Shown piece after piece: positions 28,501 to 37,216 of a DNA stretch of 64,000 bases. Source of the stretch: Pseudomonas sp. Choline-02u-1 (GTDB lineage: Bacteria > Pseudomonadota > Gammaproteobacteria > Pseudomonadales > Pseudomonadaceae); assembly GCF_002836515.1 (NCBI RefSeq), contig NZ_PJBC01000013.1:124001-188000 (forward strand), given 5' to 3'. The notes under the pieces are model-generated. The model was given only the letters and a program-made list of their open reading frames with translations, was not told where the DNA came from and searched no databases. Positions within the stretch are counted from its first letter, which is position 1; each line of letters starts with the position of its first letter. Both the position numbers and the translations under genes were made by a program.

Positions 28501-29571
28501 ATGTTCAAAGTGTTACGCGACTGGATTCAGCGCTACTTCTCCGATGAAGAAGCCGTGGTGCTCGCGGTGCTGCTGTTTCTCGGCTTCACCGCCGTGCTCA
28601 CCCTTGGCGGCATGCTCGCGCCGGTGCTGGCGGGCATGGTGCTGGCATATCTGATGCAAGGGCTGGTGGTCACGCTCGAGCGGCTGCGCGTGCCCGGCGG
28701 CGTGGCGGTGGGTCTGGTGTTTGCGCTGTTCATGGGGGCGCTGATGTTGTTTGTCGTCGTGGTCTTGCCGCTGTTGTGGCACCAGTTGATCACGCTGTTC
28801 AACGAGCTGCCGGGCATGCTCGCCAAGTGGCAGTCGCTGCTGCTTCTATTGCCCGAACGCTATCCGCATCTGGTGTCCGACGAGCAAGTCCTGCAAGCGA
28901 TCGAAGCGGCGCGGGGCGAGATCGGCAAGTTCGGCCAGTGGGCGCTGACCTTCTCGCTCTCGAGTTTGCCGCTGCTGGTGAACATCATGATCTACCTGGT
29001 ACTGGTGCCGATTCTGGTGTTCTTCTTCCTCAAGGATCGGGCGATGATCGGCGAGTGGGTGCGCGGCTACCTGCCTCGCGAGCGCGCGCTGATTACCCGC
29101 GTCGCCCAGGAAATGAACCGGCAGATCGCCAATTACATCCGTGGTAAAGGCATCGAGATCGTGATTTGTGGCGGCGTGACCTACATCGCCTTCATCGCAT
29201 TGGGCCTGAACTATGCGGCGCTGTTGGCTTTGCTGGTCGGCTTGTCGGTGGTGGTGCCGTATGTCGGTGCGGTAGTGGTGACCGTACCGGTGCTGCTGAT
29301 TGCGCTGTTCCAGTGGGGCTGGAGCGATCAGTTCATTTATTTGATGGCAGTGTACGGAATCATTCAGACGCTGGACGGCAACGTGCTGGTGCCGCTGTTG
29401 TTTTCGGAAGCGGTCAACCTGCATCCGGTGGCAATCATCTGCGCGGTGTTGTTGTTTGGCGGGCTATGGGGATTCTGGGGCGTGTTCTTTGCGATCCCGC
29501 TGGCCACGCTGTTCAAGGCTGTGCTGGATGCGTGGCCGCGCAAGGAGCCGGTGGTGGCCCCGTTGCTTTAA
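28501..29571 (+). CDS. AI-2E/PerM family membrane permease
   Basis: The protein has 356 residues with about seven or eight membrane segments and the family motifs PVLVFFFLKDR and LVPLLFSEAVNLHPVAIICAVLLFGGLWGFWGVFFAIPLATL. It resembles E. coli PerM. Members are proposed exporters or antiporters, and the substrate here is unknown. The ATG at 28501 has AGGGA upstream; an immediately preceding TTG is also in frame. Confidence 0.88.
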   Translation: MFKVLRDWIQRYFSDEEAVVLAVLLFLGFTAVLTLGGMLAPVLAGMVLAYLMQGLVVTLERLRVPGGVAVGLVFALFMGALMLFVVVVLPLLWHQLITLFNELPGMLAKWQSLLLLLPERYPHLVSDEQVLQAIEAARGEIGKFGQWALTFSLSSLPLLVNIMIYLVLVPILVFFFLKDRAMIGEWVRGYLPRERALITRVAQEMNRQIANYIRGKGIEIVICGGVTYIAFIALGLNYAALLALLVGLSVVVPYVGAVVVTVPVLLIALFQWGWSDQFIYLMAVYGIIQTLDGNVLVPLLFSEAVNLHPVAIICAVLLFGGLWGFWGVFFAIPLATLFKAVLDAWPRKEPVVAPLL

Positions 29572-29576
29572 AAGCA

Positions 29577-29618
29577 AAGATCGTCCGATTGCGGCCCGAG
29601 CCTTCGGACGATCTTTTG
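29577..29618. terminator. Bidirectional terminator between perM-like gene and bcp
   Basis: A perfect 12-bp inverted repeat (AAGATCGTCCGA / TCGGACGATCTT) followed by TTTTG lies between two convergent genes and could stop both. Confidence 0.8.
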
Positions 29619-29621
29619 ATC

Positions 29622-30095
29622 TTAGGCTTTGTTCAGGGCCTCAGCCGCCGCCAAAACCGCATCAACATGCCCCGGCACTTTCACACCACGCCATTCCTGA
29701 CGCAGGACGCCGTCCTTATCAATCAGGAAAGTGCTGCGATCAACGCCCAGGTATTCCTTGCCATAAAGCTTCTTCAGCTTGATCACATCGAACAATTGGC
29801 AAACCGCCTCGTCCTTGTCGCTTATCAGCTCAAACGGAAATTCCTGTTTGCCTTTGAAGTTCTCGTGCGACTTCAGACTGTCGCGGGAAATGCCAAAAAC
29901 TTCGGTGTTGGCAGCCTTGAAAGCCGCATATTGATCACGAAAGCCCTGGCCTTGGGTGGTGCAGCCCGGAGTGCTGTCCTTCGGGTAAAAATAGATCACC
30001 ACTTGCCTGCCCTTGAGTTCGGACAGGCTGACGGTCTGCCCGCTGGTCGCAGGCGCGGTGAAATCCGCAACCGGTTGGTCGATGACAACGGCCAT
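29622..30095 (-). CDS. bcp: Peroxiredoxin, Bcp/PrxQ family
   Basis: The protein has 157 residues. The peroxidatic Cys is in FYPKDSTPGCTTQGQGFRD near residue 46. The usual resolving Cys five residues later is Gly here, so it may act as a 1-Cys type or use Cys near residue 97. It reduces hydrogen peroxide and alkyl peroxides in the cytoplasm with thioredoxin or glutathione. It lies 10 bases after gcvR on the same strand, a common pairing in gamma-proteobacteria. Confidence 0.93.
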   Translation of the reverse strand: MAVVIDQPVADFTAPATSGQTVSLSELKGRQVVIYFYPKDSTPGCTTQGQGFRDQYAAFKAANTEVFGISRDSLKSHENFKGKQEFPFELISDKDEAVCQLFDVIKLKKLYGKEYLGVDRSTFLIDKDGVLRQEWRGVKVPGHVDAVLAAAEALNKA

Positions 30096-30105
30096 GAAAA
30101 CTTCC

Positions 30106-30666
30106 TTACATTGGGTTTTGTGGGCGCCAAGGCTCGATCAGTGCATCGAGGTTCATCGCGTCGGCAAAGTCGAGGAACTGATCGCGCAGCCAGCTGATCT
30201 GGGTGCCGGCCGGCAGGGTCACGGTGAACGTGGCGTTGAGCATGGTGCCGCCGGTCTGCGGTGCCTGATAGGTGTCGCAGGTGAGGTTTTCCAGCTCGAC
30301 GTTGTGGTCCATGAAGAACTGGCACAGCTCATTGATGATGTCCGGGCGATACGCCGAGCTGACGTAAGCCACGTAAGGCAGCGCTTGCGGACGATTTTCC
30401 AGAGCGGCGCTGCGCACCACGTTGACGGTGAACGCGTGACGCTTGGCCAGCAATGGCAGGCTGCCTTCGAGGCGCGCGAGGGCGTCCCAGCTACCGGAAA
30501 CTTCCAGCACCAGAGCGCTGCACTCGCCGTGGCGGGTCAGGCGAGAGGTGAGGACAGCGCAGCGGTTTTCATGGCTGGCGCGGCACAGGACGTTGGTCAG
30601 CTCCATGGGGTTGGCGCCGAGGGCACTGATGACAAGGAATTGTTCGCGAACTGTGGGGGTGGACAT
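30106..30666 (-). CDS. gcvR: Glycine cleavage system transcriptional repressor-like ACT protein GcvR
   Basis: The protein has 186 residues and consists of two ACT domains (about 5-80 and 90-175). The N-terminus VREQFLVISALGANPMELTNVLCR is typical. In E. coli GcvR binds GcvA and represses glycine cleavage in a glycine-sensitive way; that role is inferred here. It is divergent from dapA and lies upstream of bcp, the usual gcvR-bcp order. Confidence 0.9.
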   Translation of the reverse strand: MSTPTVREQFLVISALGANPMELTNVLCRASHENRCAVLTSRLTRHGECSALVLEVSGSWDALARLEGSLPLLAKRHAFTVNVVRSAALENRPQALPYVAYVSSAYRPDIINELCQFFMDHNVELENLTCDTYQAPQTGGTMLNATFTVTLPAGTQISWLRDQFLDFADAMNLDALIEPWRPQNPM

Positions 30667-30994
30667 GCAGCATTCCTAAAGCGATGAGCGGTCGGTAGGT
30701 TGACGGGCGTTGGCGGCCGGGATTGCCTGTTCTGGCGGTCCGTATAATGAGACCCGGCCGGCGCTCGCGGCTCGCTCCACGGTTCGGGAGCGCGTCGATG
30801 CGACGCAGGAACGGGGCCTGGGAGGCCGAAAAGGGAGGCTGGAACCCGGCGTACAAGCTGATCTGTACCGATCAAAGTCTGAAGGGTAGCGAAAAGCGGC
30901 GCCAAGGGGAATGGCAGCGGCGCAGTACTTCGCTTGTGCAAGCATCTTGGCGCCAGTACCATTACCGCTCTCTTTTTCCGGCAGGAGCGGTTTC
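30667..30994 (+). promoter_or_regulatory. dapA promoter and long leader
   Basis: A consensus -10 TATAAT lies at 30743-30748, although the -35 is poor. This would give a leader of about 240 bases before the dapA ATG at 30995. The leader contains a long-range pairing (GGCGCCAAG near 30898 with CTTGGCGCC near 30950) and other GC-rich stems. No open frame with a good ribosome binding site is seen. It is a candidate structured 5' UTR; I cannot match it to a known riboswitch by eye. Confidence 0.5.
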
Positions 30995-31873
30995 ATGATT
31001 GCGGGCAGTATGGTGGCACTGGTCACTCCCATGGATGCACAAGGGCGTCTTGACTGGGACAGCCTCAGCAAACTCGTGGACTTCCACCTCAAGAACGGCA
31101 CCCATGCCATCGTCGCCGTCGGTACTACCGGCGAGTCGGCCACCCTTGACGTAGAAGAGCACATCGCCGTCATCAAAGCCGTGGTCAAACAGGTTGCCGG
31201 GCGCATTCCGGTCATCGCCGGCACCGGCGCCAACTCGACCCGCGAAGCCGTCGAGCTGACCCGCAACGCCAAAGCCGCCGGCGCCGATGCCTGTCTGCTG
31301 GTAGTCCCTTACTACAACAAGCCGACTCAGGAAGGTCTGTACCAGCACTTCAAGCACATCGCTGAAGCGGTCGACATCCCGCAGATCCTCTACAACGTTC
31401 CCGGCCGCACCTCCTGCGACATGCAGGCCGAGACCGTGATTCGCCTGTCCAGCGTGCCGAACATTATCGGCATCAAAGAAGCCACCGGCGACCTCAACCG
31501 CGCCAAAGCGATCATCGATGGCGTGAGCAAGGATTTCATCGTGCTGTCCGGCGATGATCCGACCGCTGTCGAGCTGATCCTGCTGGGCGGCAAAGGCAAT
31601 ATTTCCGTCACCGCCAACGTCGCCCCGCGCGAAATGGCTGACCTGTGCGAGGCCGCGCTCAAAGGCGACGCCGACACCGCACGCGCCATCAACGAAAAAC
31701 TGATGCCGCTGCACAAGGACCTGTTCATCGAGGCCAACCCGATTCCGGTGAAATGGGCTTTGGTCGAAATGGGCCTGATGCACGAAGGCATCCGCCTGCC
31801 ACTGACCTGGCTGAGCACCCCTTGTCATGAAACGCTGCGCTCGGCCCTGCGCCAGTGCAGCGTCCTGGTTTAA
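30995..31873 (+). CDS. dapA: 4-hydroxy-tetrahydrodipicolinate synthase
   Basis: The protein has 292 residues. The Schiff-base Lys is in [11 protein letters not shown] near residue 161, and the catalytic Tyr in YNVPGRT near residue 134. GTTGESATL near residue 44 binds pyruvate. It condenses pyruvate with aspartate semialdehyde in lysine and peptidoglycan precursor synthesis. The ATG at 30995 follows GCAGGAG. bamC starts 17 bases after its stop, the conserved dapA-bamC(nlpB) pair. Confidence 0.97.
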   Translation: MIAGSMVALVTPMDAQGRLDWDSLSKLVDFHLKNGTHAIVAVGTTGESATLDVEEHIAVIKAVVKQVAGRIPVIAGTGANSTREAVELTRNAKAAGADACLLVVPYYNKPTQEGLYQHFKHIAEAVDIPQILYNVPGRTSCDMQAETVIRLSSVPNIIGIKEATGDLNRAKAIIDGVSKDFIVLSGDDPTAVELILLGGKGNISVTANVAPREMADLCEAALKGDADTARAINEKLMPLHKDLFIEANPIPVKWALVEMGLMHEGIRLPLTWLSTPCHETLRSALRQCSVLV

Positions 31874-31890
31874 TTGAGGAAGTACAACGC

Positions 31891-33006
31891 ATGAAGCGAA
31901 TGGCCGGACTTTCCGCACTTGCCTTGATTATCTCCAGCACCAGTGGCTGCGGATGGGTCTGGGGGCCGGAAGGTTATTTCCGCGACCGTGGAAGCGATTA
32001 CCTGCAAGCGCAACAGACTGCACCGATGCAATTGCCACCGGATGTGAGCACTGCCAAGCGTCTCGATCCGCTGTTGCCGATCCCGCGCAACGTCGCCGAT
32101 GACACCGCGACGGGCGAATACGTTGTCCCGCGTCCTCAGCCGCTGTCGACTGTGGCCGATGCCACTGACTACTCGCTGCAGAAAAGCGGTGATTCGCGTT
32201 GGGTCGTGGCCCAGCACCCACCGGCTGAAGTCTGGCCAGTGGCGCTGCAGTTCTTCCAGGACAACGGTTTTCGTCTGGATGAACAGCGTCCGCAGACCGG
32301 TGAATTCACCACCACCTGGCAGCACTCCGACGAGCTGTCCGCGTCGATGGCCAAACGCCTGAGTGCGGCCGGTATCGCCAGCGATAGCGAAACCCGCGTG
32401 CGTGTGCGCATCGAGCCGGGCGTGCAGCGCAACACCAGTGAAATCTACGTGGTCAGCGCCGAGCGCCCTGCTGGCAGCACTGCAGACGTGGCCTTCACCA
32501 ACCGTTCGGTCAACACTGGCCTGGACGCTGCGCTGGTCGACGACATGCTCGCGAGCATGAGCCGCACCTCCGAGAAGGGCGGTTCGGTGTCGATGCTGGC
32601 TTCGCGTGATTTCGATGCGCCGAGCCGCGTCAGCCTTAGCGAAGACGGCAGCGGCAACCCGGTCTTGAACGTCGGTACCGATCTTGACCGCGCCTGGTCG
32701 AGCGTTGGCCGTGCGCTGGAACAGGGTGAATGGCGCGTTGAAGACATCAACCGCAGCCTGGGCCTGTACTACATCAACCTGGCCGAAAAAGCCGAGAACA
32801 AAGACGACAAGCCTGGCTTCTTCAGCAGCCTGTTCGGCAGCGCGCCGAGCAAGGAAGAAGTCGAAGCCCGCGCCGAGCGTTATCAGGTGCGCCTGAGCAA
32901 GGTGGGCGAGAACATCCAGGTCACCGTCGAAAAGAACATCAACACCGTCGCGCCGGCCGATGTCGCGCGTAAAGTGTTGAGCGTGATTCAGGACAACCTG
33001 GGCTGA
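31891..33006 (+). CDS. bamC: Outer membrane assembly lipoprotein BamC
   Basis: The protein has 371 residues. The lipobox is in ALIISSTSGCGWVWG near residue 20. A long unstructured N-terminal stretch (DYLQAQQTAPMQLPPDV), which in E. coli binds BamD, precedes two helix-grip domains. It is a non-essential subunit of the BAM complex. The ATG at 31891 has TTGAGGAAG upstream and directly follows dapA. Confidence 0.94.
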   Translation: MKRMAGLSALALIISSTSGCGWVWGPEGYFRDRGSDYLQAQQTAPMQLPPDVSTAKRLDPLLPIPRNVADDTATGEYVVPRPQPLSTVADATDYSLQKSGDSRWVVAQHPPAEVWPVALQFFQDNGFRLDEQRPQTGEFTTTWQHSDELSASMAKRLSAAGIASDSETRVRVRIEPGVQRNTSEIYVVSAERPAGSTADVAFTNRSVNTGLDAALVDDMLASMSRTSEKGGSVSMLASRDFDAPSRVSLSEDGSGNPVLNVGTDLDRAWSSVGRALEQGEWRVEDINRSLGLYYINLAEKAENKDDKPGFFSSLFGSAPSKEEVEARAERYQVRLSKVGENIQVTVEKNINTVAPADVARKVLSVIQDNLG

Positions 33007-33012
33007 TCCGAT

Positions 33013-33774
33013 ATGCGTTTTGCCGTTCTCGGCAGCGGTAGCCAAGGGAACGGCACGCTGATCGCCAGTGCTGATACGTACGTGCTGGTGGATTGTGGTT
33101 TTTCCCTGCGGGAAACCGAAAGACGTCTGTTGCGCCTGGGTGTGCACCCGGCGCAACTGAGCGCGATACTCGTGACCCACGAACATGCCGACCACGTGCA
33201 TGGCGTGGGTTTGCTGTCTCGGCGCTACAATCTGCCGGTCTACCTCAGCCGCGGCACGCTGCGCGGGATGCGCAAACCGCTTGAACCGACAGGCTTTCTG
33301 GCCGGCGGAGAGCAACTGCAGATCGGCGCACTGAACGTCGGGGTCATTGCCGTGGCCCATGACGCGCAGGAGCCGACCCAGTACGTTTTCAGTGATCAGG
33401 AACAGCGGCGTTTCGGTCTGCTGACCGACCTGGGATCGTTCTGTGAGCGGGTGCTGGATGGCTATCGGGATCTCGATGCATTGATGATCGAGTCCAACCA
33501 TTGCCGCGATATGCTGGCCCGTGGTCATTACCCGTACTTTCTCAAGCAGCGGGTGGGCGGCGAGCGCGGACATCTGAACAACCATCAGGCGGCATTCCTG
33601 GTGGCCGAGTTGGGCTGGCAGGGCTTGCAACACCTGGTCCTGGCCCATCTGAGCAGCAAGAACAACCTGCCGCAGCTGGCCCGGCAATGTTTTGTCGACA
33701 CCCTCGGGTGCGACCCGGACTGGCTGCAACTGGCCGATCAAGATTCAGGGCTCGACTGGCGCCACATCGCCTAG
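33013..33774 (+). CDS. MBL-fold metallo-hydrolase
   Basis: The protein has 253 residues. The N-terminus MRFAVLGSGSQGNGTLIAS and zinc motif THEHADH near residue 59 identify the metallo-beta-lactamase fold, YycJ/WalJ-like subgroup. ESNHCRDML and LAHLSSKNN supply further metal ligands. A role as nuclease or hydrolase is likely, but the substrate is unknown. It follows bamC by 6 bases and precedes purC by 28. Confidence 0.88.
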   Translation: MRFAVLGSGSQGNGTLIASADTYVLVDCGFSLRETERRLLRLGVHPAQLSAILVTHEHADHVHGVGLLSRRYNLPVYLSRGTLRGMRKPLEPTGFLAGGEQLQIGALNVGVIAVAHDAQEPTQYVFSDQEQRRFGLLTDLGSFCERVLDGYRDLDALMIESNHCRDMLARGHYPYFLKQRVGGERGHLNNHQAAFLVAELGWQGLQHLVLAHLSSKNNLPQLARQCFVDTLGCDPDWLQLADQDSGLDWRHIA

Positions 33775-33802
33775 CCCACCTACTTAGCAAGCGGAGCCCA
33801 TC

Positions 33803-34516
33803 ATGGAAAAACGTGAAGAACTCTACCGCGGCAAAGCCAAATCGGTTTACAAGACCGACGACGCTGACCGCTTGATCCTGCTGTTTCGCAACGATACCTC
33901 GGCGTTCGACGGCAAGCGCATCGAACAGCTCGATCGCAAAGGTATGGTGAACAACAAGTTCAACGCCTTCATCATGCAGAAGCTCGAAGCGGCCGGCGTG
34001 CCGACCCAGTTCGACAAACTGCTGGGCGACAATGAATGCCTGGTGAAGAAGCTCGACATGATCCCGGTCGAATGCGTCGTGCGTAACTACGCTGCCGGCA
34101 GCCTGGTCAAGCGTCTGGGCGTCGAGGAGGGCATGAAGCTCAATCCGTACACCTTCGAACTGTTCCTCAAGGACGACGCCAAGGGCGACCCGTTCATCAA
34201 CGAATCCCACGTCGTGGCATTCGGTTGGGGCACCGCCGAGCAACTGGCGCGCATGAAGGAACTGTCGCTCAAGGTCAACGAAGTCCTGAGCAAGCTGTTC
34301 GACGACGCTGGCCTGCTGCTGGTCGACTTCAAGCTTGAGTTCGGCGTGTTCAGCGACGGCTCCATCGTCCTGGGCGATGAGTTCAGCCCGGACGGCTGCC
34401 GCTTGTGGGACAAGGACACCAAGAAAAAGATGGACAAGGACCGCTTCCGCCAGGGCCTCGGTGATGTCATCGAAGCCTACGAAGAAGTCGCCGCTCGTCT
34501 GGGTGTACCGCTTTAA
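33803..34516 (+). CDS. purC: Phosphoribosylaminoimidazole-succinocarboxamide synthase
   Basis: The protein has 237 residues. Motifs [13 protein letters not shown] at the N-terminus, [19 protein letters not shown] near residue 76, and LVDFKLEFG near residue 172 are SAICAR synthetase hallmarks. It joins aspartate to CAIR with ATP in purine synthesis. It ends a probable dapA-bamC-MBL-purC run on one strand. Confidence 0.97.
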   Translation: MEKREELYRGKAKSVYKTDDADRLILLFRNDTSAFDGKRIEQLDRKGMVNNKFNAFIMQKLEAAGVPTQFDKLLGDNECLVKKLDMIPVECVVRNYAAGSLVKRLGVEEGMKLNPYTFELFLKDDAKGDPFINESHVVAFGWGTAEQLARMKELSLKVNEVLSKLFDDAGLLLVDFKLEFGVFSDGSIVLGDEFSPDGCRLWDKDTKKKMDKDRFRQGLGDVIEAYEEVAARLGVPL

Positions 34517-34600
34517 TCGACGCAAGCATCTGATAGCACGGAAAAAATTTCGTTTGGGGGGTTCGCAACCAACGAAAGTGTTGTTATGATGCGCGCCGTT

Positions 34601-34690
34601 GGAGAGATGCCAGAGTGGCCGAATGGGACGGATTCGAAATCCGTTGTACCTTCACCGGTACCTAGGGTTCGAATCCCTATCTCTCCGCCA
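34601..34690 (+). tRNA. tRNA-Ser (CGA anticodon)
   Basis: This is a 90-base class II tRNA. The acceptor stem GGAGAGA pairs with TCTCTCC, the anticodon loop TTCGAAA gives anticodon CGA, a long variable arm follows, the T-arm has GGTTCGAATCC, and CCA is encoded. Its 3' end marks the border between chromosome and prophage and is the probable attachment site. Confidence 0.95.
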
Positions 34691-34705
34691 TTATTGAACA
34701 AGACG

Positions 34706-34743
34706 AAGCCCCCGTAATCATTGATGATTACGGGGGCTTTTTC
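34706..34743. terminator. Hairpin just inside the prophage left end
   Basis: A perfect 14-bp-class stem (AGCCCCCGTAATCA / TGATTACGGGGGCT) with a tiny loop and T-run lies 16 bases after tRNA-Ser. It would stop tRNA transcription entering the prophage, or leftward transcription leaving it. Confidence 0.9.
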
Positions 34744-34824
34744 GTTTATCAAGTTTTGGTTAGGGCAAATTTAGGGCATAAAAGGCTTCTGTGAAGCCGT
34801 CTCAGGCGGCTATAGGCCATCCGT

Positions 34825-37143
34825 TTAACGGCCGTGGCACTTCTTGAATTTTGTTCCGCTGCCGCACCAGCAGGGCTCATTGCGACCCGGAGTTCGTGCC
34901 GGGCGTTGAGCTAACGCGGACGATGAGGTCGTCAGTTCAATAGTCCGGCAGCTCAGTGCTGCCGCGTCCGCTTTTATTGCATCCGAAGTCATCTGCTCAC
35001 GCTGAATCCAGTACGTCGTTGCATGGGAGTACTGACCCTGATCACTTACTCCAAAAACGATCAGCATGACCTTCTCGACATCGAGGGATTCGGCTGCGAC
35101 TTGTGCTTTGAACTGAGCGGCTGAGATGTCAGGAGTATCGCCACTGCGATGCATCCAAAACAGCATTCCCACGTCAACGCGTACTGCAAAATAACGGTAT
35201 TTATGCTGACGAAGGCTCCTTCTCAAAGGTTCAAGCTGCTGAGCCAAGTTTGTGCGACCTTCAAAGCTAAAATCACGCAGACGGTTATCAGCCTCAATCC
35301 AGCCAGAAGCTCGAGTCACATTTAGAGCTGCGAGTAACCTTTGGAGTTCGTCTGGAATATCTTGTCTAGGTGGCTGCTTTTTTTCCCAATCGTGGGTGCT
35401 GAAATAATCATCCACAATGGAGCTCATACCATCCATGGTAATTAGGGTTGCACCTTCTTTCAGTTGTCGACGCACGGTTTGGCAGAAGCGATTATTCTCA
35501 ATGTATGACCCTAGATGATCGAATTCGTCAAATAGGAATACCTCTTTGATCCCTGCAGCTTCCTGACGAATGCTTAAATAATGGATTAGCGCTCCGGTAC
35601 CAGGAAGGAAACGGTTGAGTACGAGCAACTCATCGATGGCTACAGATATAAATGGATGTTTGCCCAAAATGGGGCTTATCCCTGTCAGCTGTTTGCTGCC
35701 AGTGGAGAAAGGCGAATAAGACTCTACTGTCAATCCTATGGGTAGTACTAGCCAGTAGTCGGCAAGACGGATTCTAGCCACCTCTTCGTACCGGCCATCC
35801 TTGAATTCGTATATTGGCACTTCGTCCGCTGAAGCGAGGTACTCAATGAACCGCTGACATTGATCGTAGGCTTTCACGACCAAGTCACGCACTGCCCTTG
35901 CGTGGCGCTCGAAACTCTCGGCGGGTGAAGCAATGGTCGCGGCTGCGCCTGACTTCGCCTCAATTACAGCTAGTACTCCATCGAGCATGACCAAGGTGTC
36001 GTTTTCGAACCACTTACCATTGCGACGGTAATAAACCTCGTTCAAAATTTTTGCGCCTTTTAGCTGGCGACCAAAAATTTTTACAAATGAGCTTTCACTC
36101 CATTCCTTCTGGTTTTGTTTAAATTTTTCGGAATATCCGGGATCTCGAACTAAAAGGTTGTAAAGAATCGCTCGGTACGCGGCATCACGGGCAAAACTTG
36201 GATCGGTTAGGTAATGAGCTCCATCTAATTTGATCAGCGGTTTTTTGCGTGCGGGCAGCGTACGAAATGGAGTTCCTGAGTAATCTCCAGGAGCATAGAA
36301 CTCTGTTTCTTCAGCCAACTCGTATGAGAGATCATCTAAAAGAATATCCGGGAGTTTGGTATGTTGCCGGGCGTTGCAGATGCCCCCTTGAAAAAGATCA
36401 ACGAATGCAGCGCTGGCGGAGTCGGCCTCTTCCGCACGCTCGGCTCTCCAATGCTTCATGCCTTCTTCCATTGATTGTCCGCGAGATTGCACAAACTGTT
36501 GTGCATTATTCATGGAGCTTTCAATTGCACGAGCGGCCTTGTCGTGCCCCATGCGTATTGAATTGGCTAGCTCTTGTATGCCGATTGCTACCTCGTCAGC
36601 CCCTACGCCATAGGTCTGTAGAAGGGCGTCATTGTGTGGTTCAAGGGCGAAGCTAAAAAACTCTTCCTCCAATACCTGGTAGCGTCCTCCTCGAATCAAT
36701 ACCCACGTGGTTAGGGCATGAAACATGAGATCCTTCGTTCCAGGTCCATACTCGGTTTCGGAGGTTTCCGAGGCGATCAGCATCGTAGCGATCATTGATG
36801 CCATTCTCAGCTCCGCGGCGACGAGAATGATCTCCGCGCAGATAGCCTCATTGAGTGCGGTATCGACTTGCAGCGGAGTCGTAGCCAACACGGCATGAAC
36901 GTATTCAAGAAGGAATTGGGCTTCATCAACGTTAAGCTTTGCTAAAGATTTTGCCGTCTTGTTTGGTGCGTCTTCGTTAGACCTCGTGATTCCGCCAAAT
37001 AGTAGACCTGCGTAGATATAACCCAGCAAATCCTTGGGAGGTTGAGTCGTAATCAGTTGCCGCAACCTCAGCGCCAAAGTTTTCAGATCGTTCAACGCTT
37101 CTGATACGTGTGTTTCAGAAAAAGCATTTTCACTTGAACTCAT
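34825..37143 (-). CDS. SEC-C motif protein with PD-(D/E)xK-like motif, prophage cargo
   Basis: The protein has 772 residues; the ATG at 37143 gives MSSSENAFSE. The last 20 residues form a SEC-C zinc motif (GRNEPCWCGSGTKFKKCHGR; CxCx8CH type). Near residues 384-397 the segment LVMLDGVLAVIEAKSGA places Asp and ExK as in PD-(D/E)xK nucleases. The N-terminal 250 residues are helical and unrecognised. Base composition is clearly AT-richer than the surrounding backbone. It sits alone between the attachment site and integrase, the usual place for accessory genes. A nucleic-acid-cutting defence role is inferred, not shown; the nuclease motif could be fortuitous. Confidence 0.7.
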   Translation of the reverse strand: MSSSENAFSETHVSEALNDLKTLALRLRQLITTQPPKDLLGYIYAGLLFGGITRSNEDAPNKTAKSLAKLNVDEAQFLLEYVHAVLATTPLQVDTALNEAICAEIILVAAELRMASMIATMLIASETSETEYGPGTKDLMFHALTTWVLIRGGRYQVLEEEFFSFALEPHNDALLQTYGVGADEVAIGIQELANSIRMGHDKAARAIESSMNNAQQFVQSRGQSMEEGMKHWRAERAEEADSASAAFVDLFQGGICNARQHTKLPDILLDDLSYELAEETEFYAPGDYSGTPFRTLPARKKPLIKLDGAHYLTDPSFARDAAYRAILYNLLVRDPGYSEKFKQNQKEWSESSFVKIFGRQLKGAKILNEVYYRRNGKWFENDTLVMLDGVLAVIEAKSGAAATIASPAESFERHARAVRDLVVKAYDQCQRFIEYLASADEVPIYEFKDGRYEEVARIRLADYWLVLPIGLTVESYSPFSTGSKQLTGISPILGKHPFISVAIDELLVLNRFLPGTGALIHYLSIRQEAAGIKEVFLFDEFDHLGSYIENNRFCQTVRRQLKEGATLITMDGMSSIVDDYFSTHDWEKKQPPRQDIPDELQRLLAALNVTRASGWIEADNRLRDFSFEGRTNLAQQLEPLRRSLRQHKYRYFAVRVDVGMLFWMHRSGDTPDISAAQFKAQVAAESLDVEKVMLIVFGVSDQGQYSHATTYWIQREQMTSDAIKADAAALSCRTIELTTSSSALAQRPARTPGRNEPCWCGSGTKFKKCHGR

Positions 37144-37216
37144 GGCGACGATCCTTGGCAACGTTCGAAGATCAGAACATTACATCAATTTATCGCAGGC
37201 CATATCGGGCCTATGT

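Noticed and set aside
31870..33741. 623-codon minus-strand frame
   Set aside because: Antisense to bamC and the MBL-fold gene, both well supported; the composition is that of a shadow frame.
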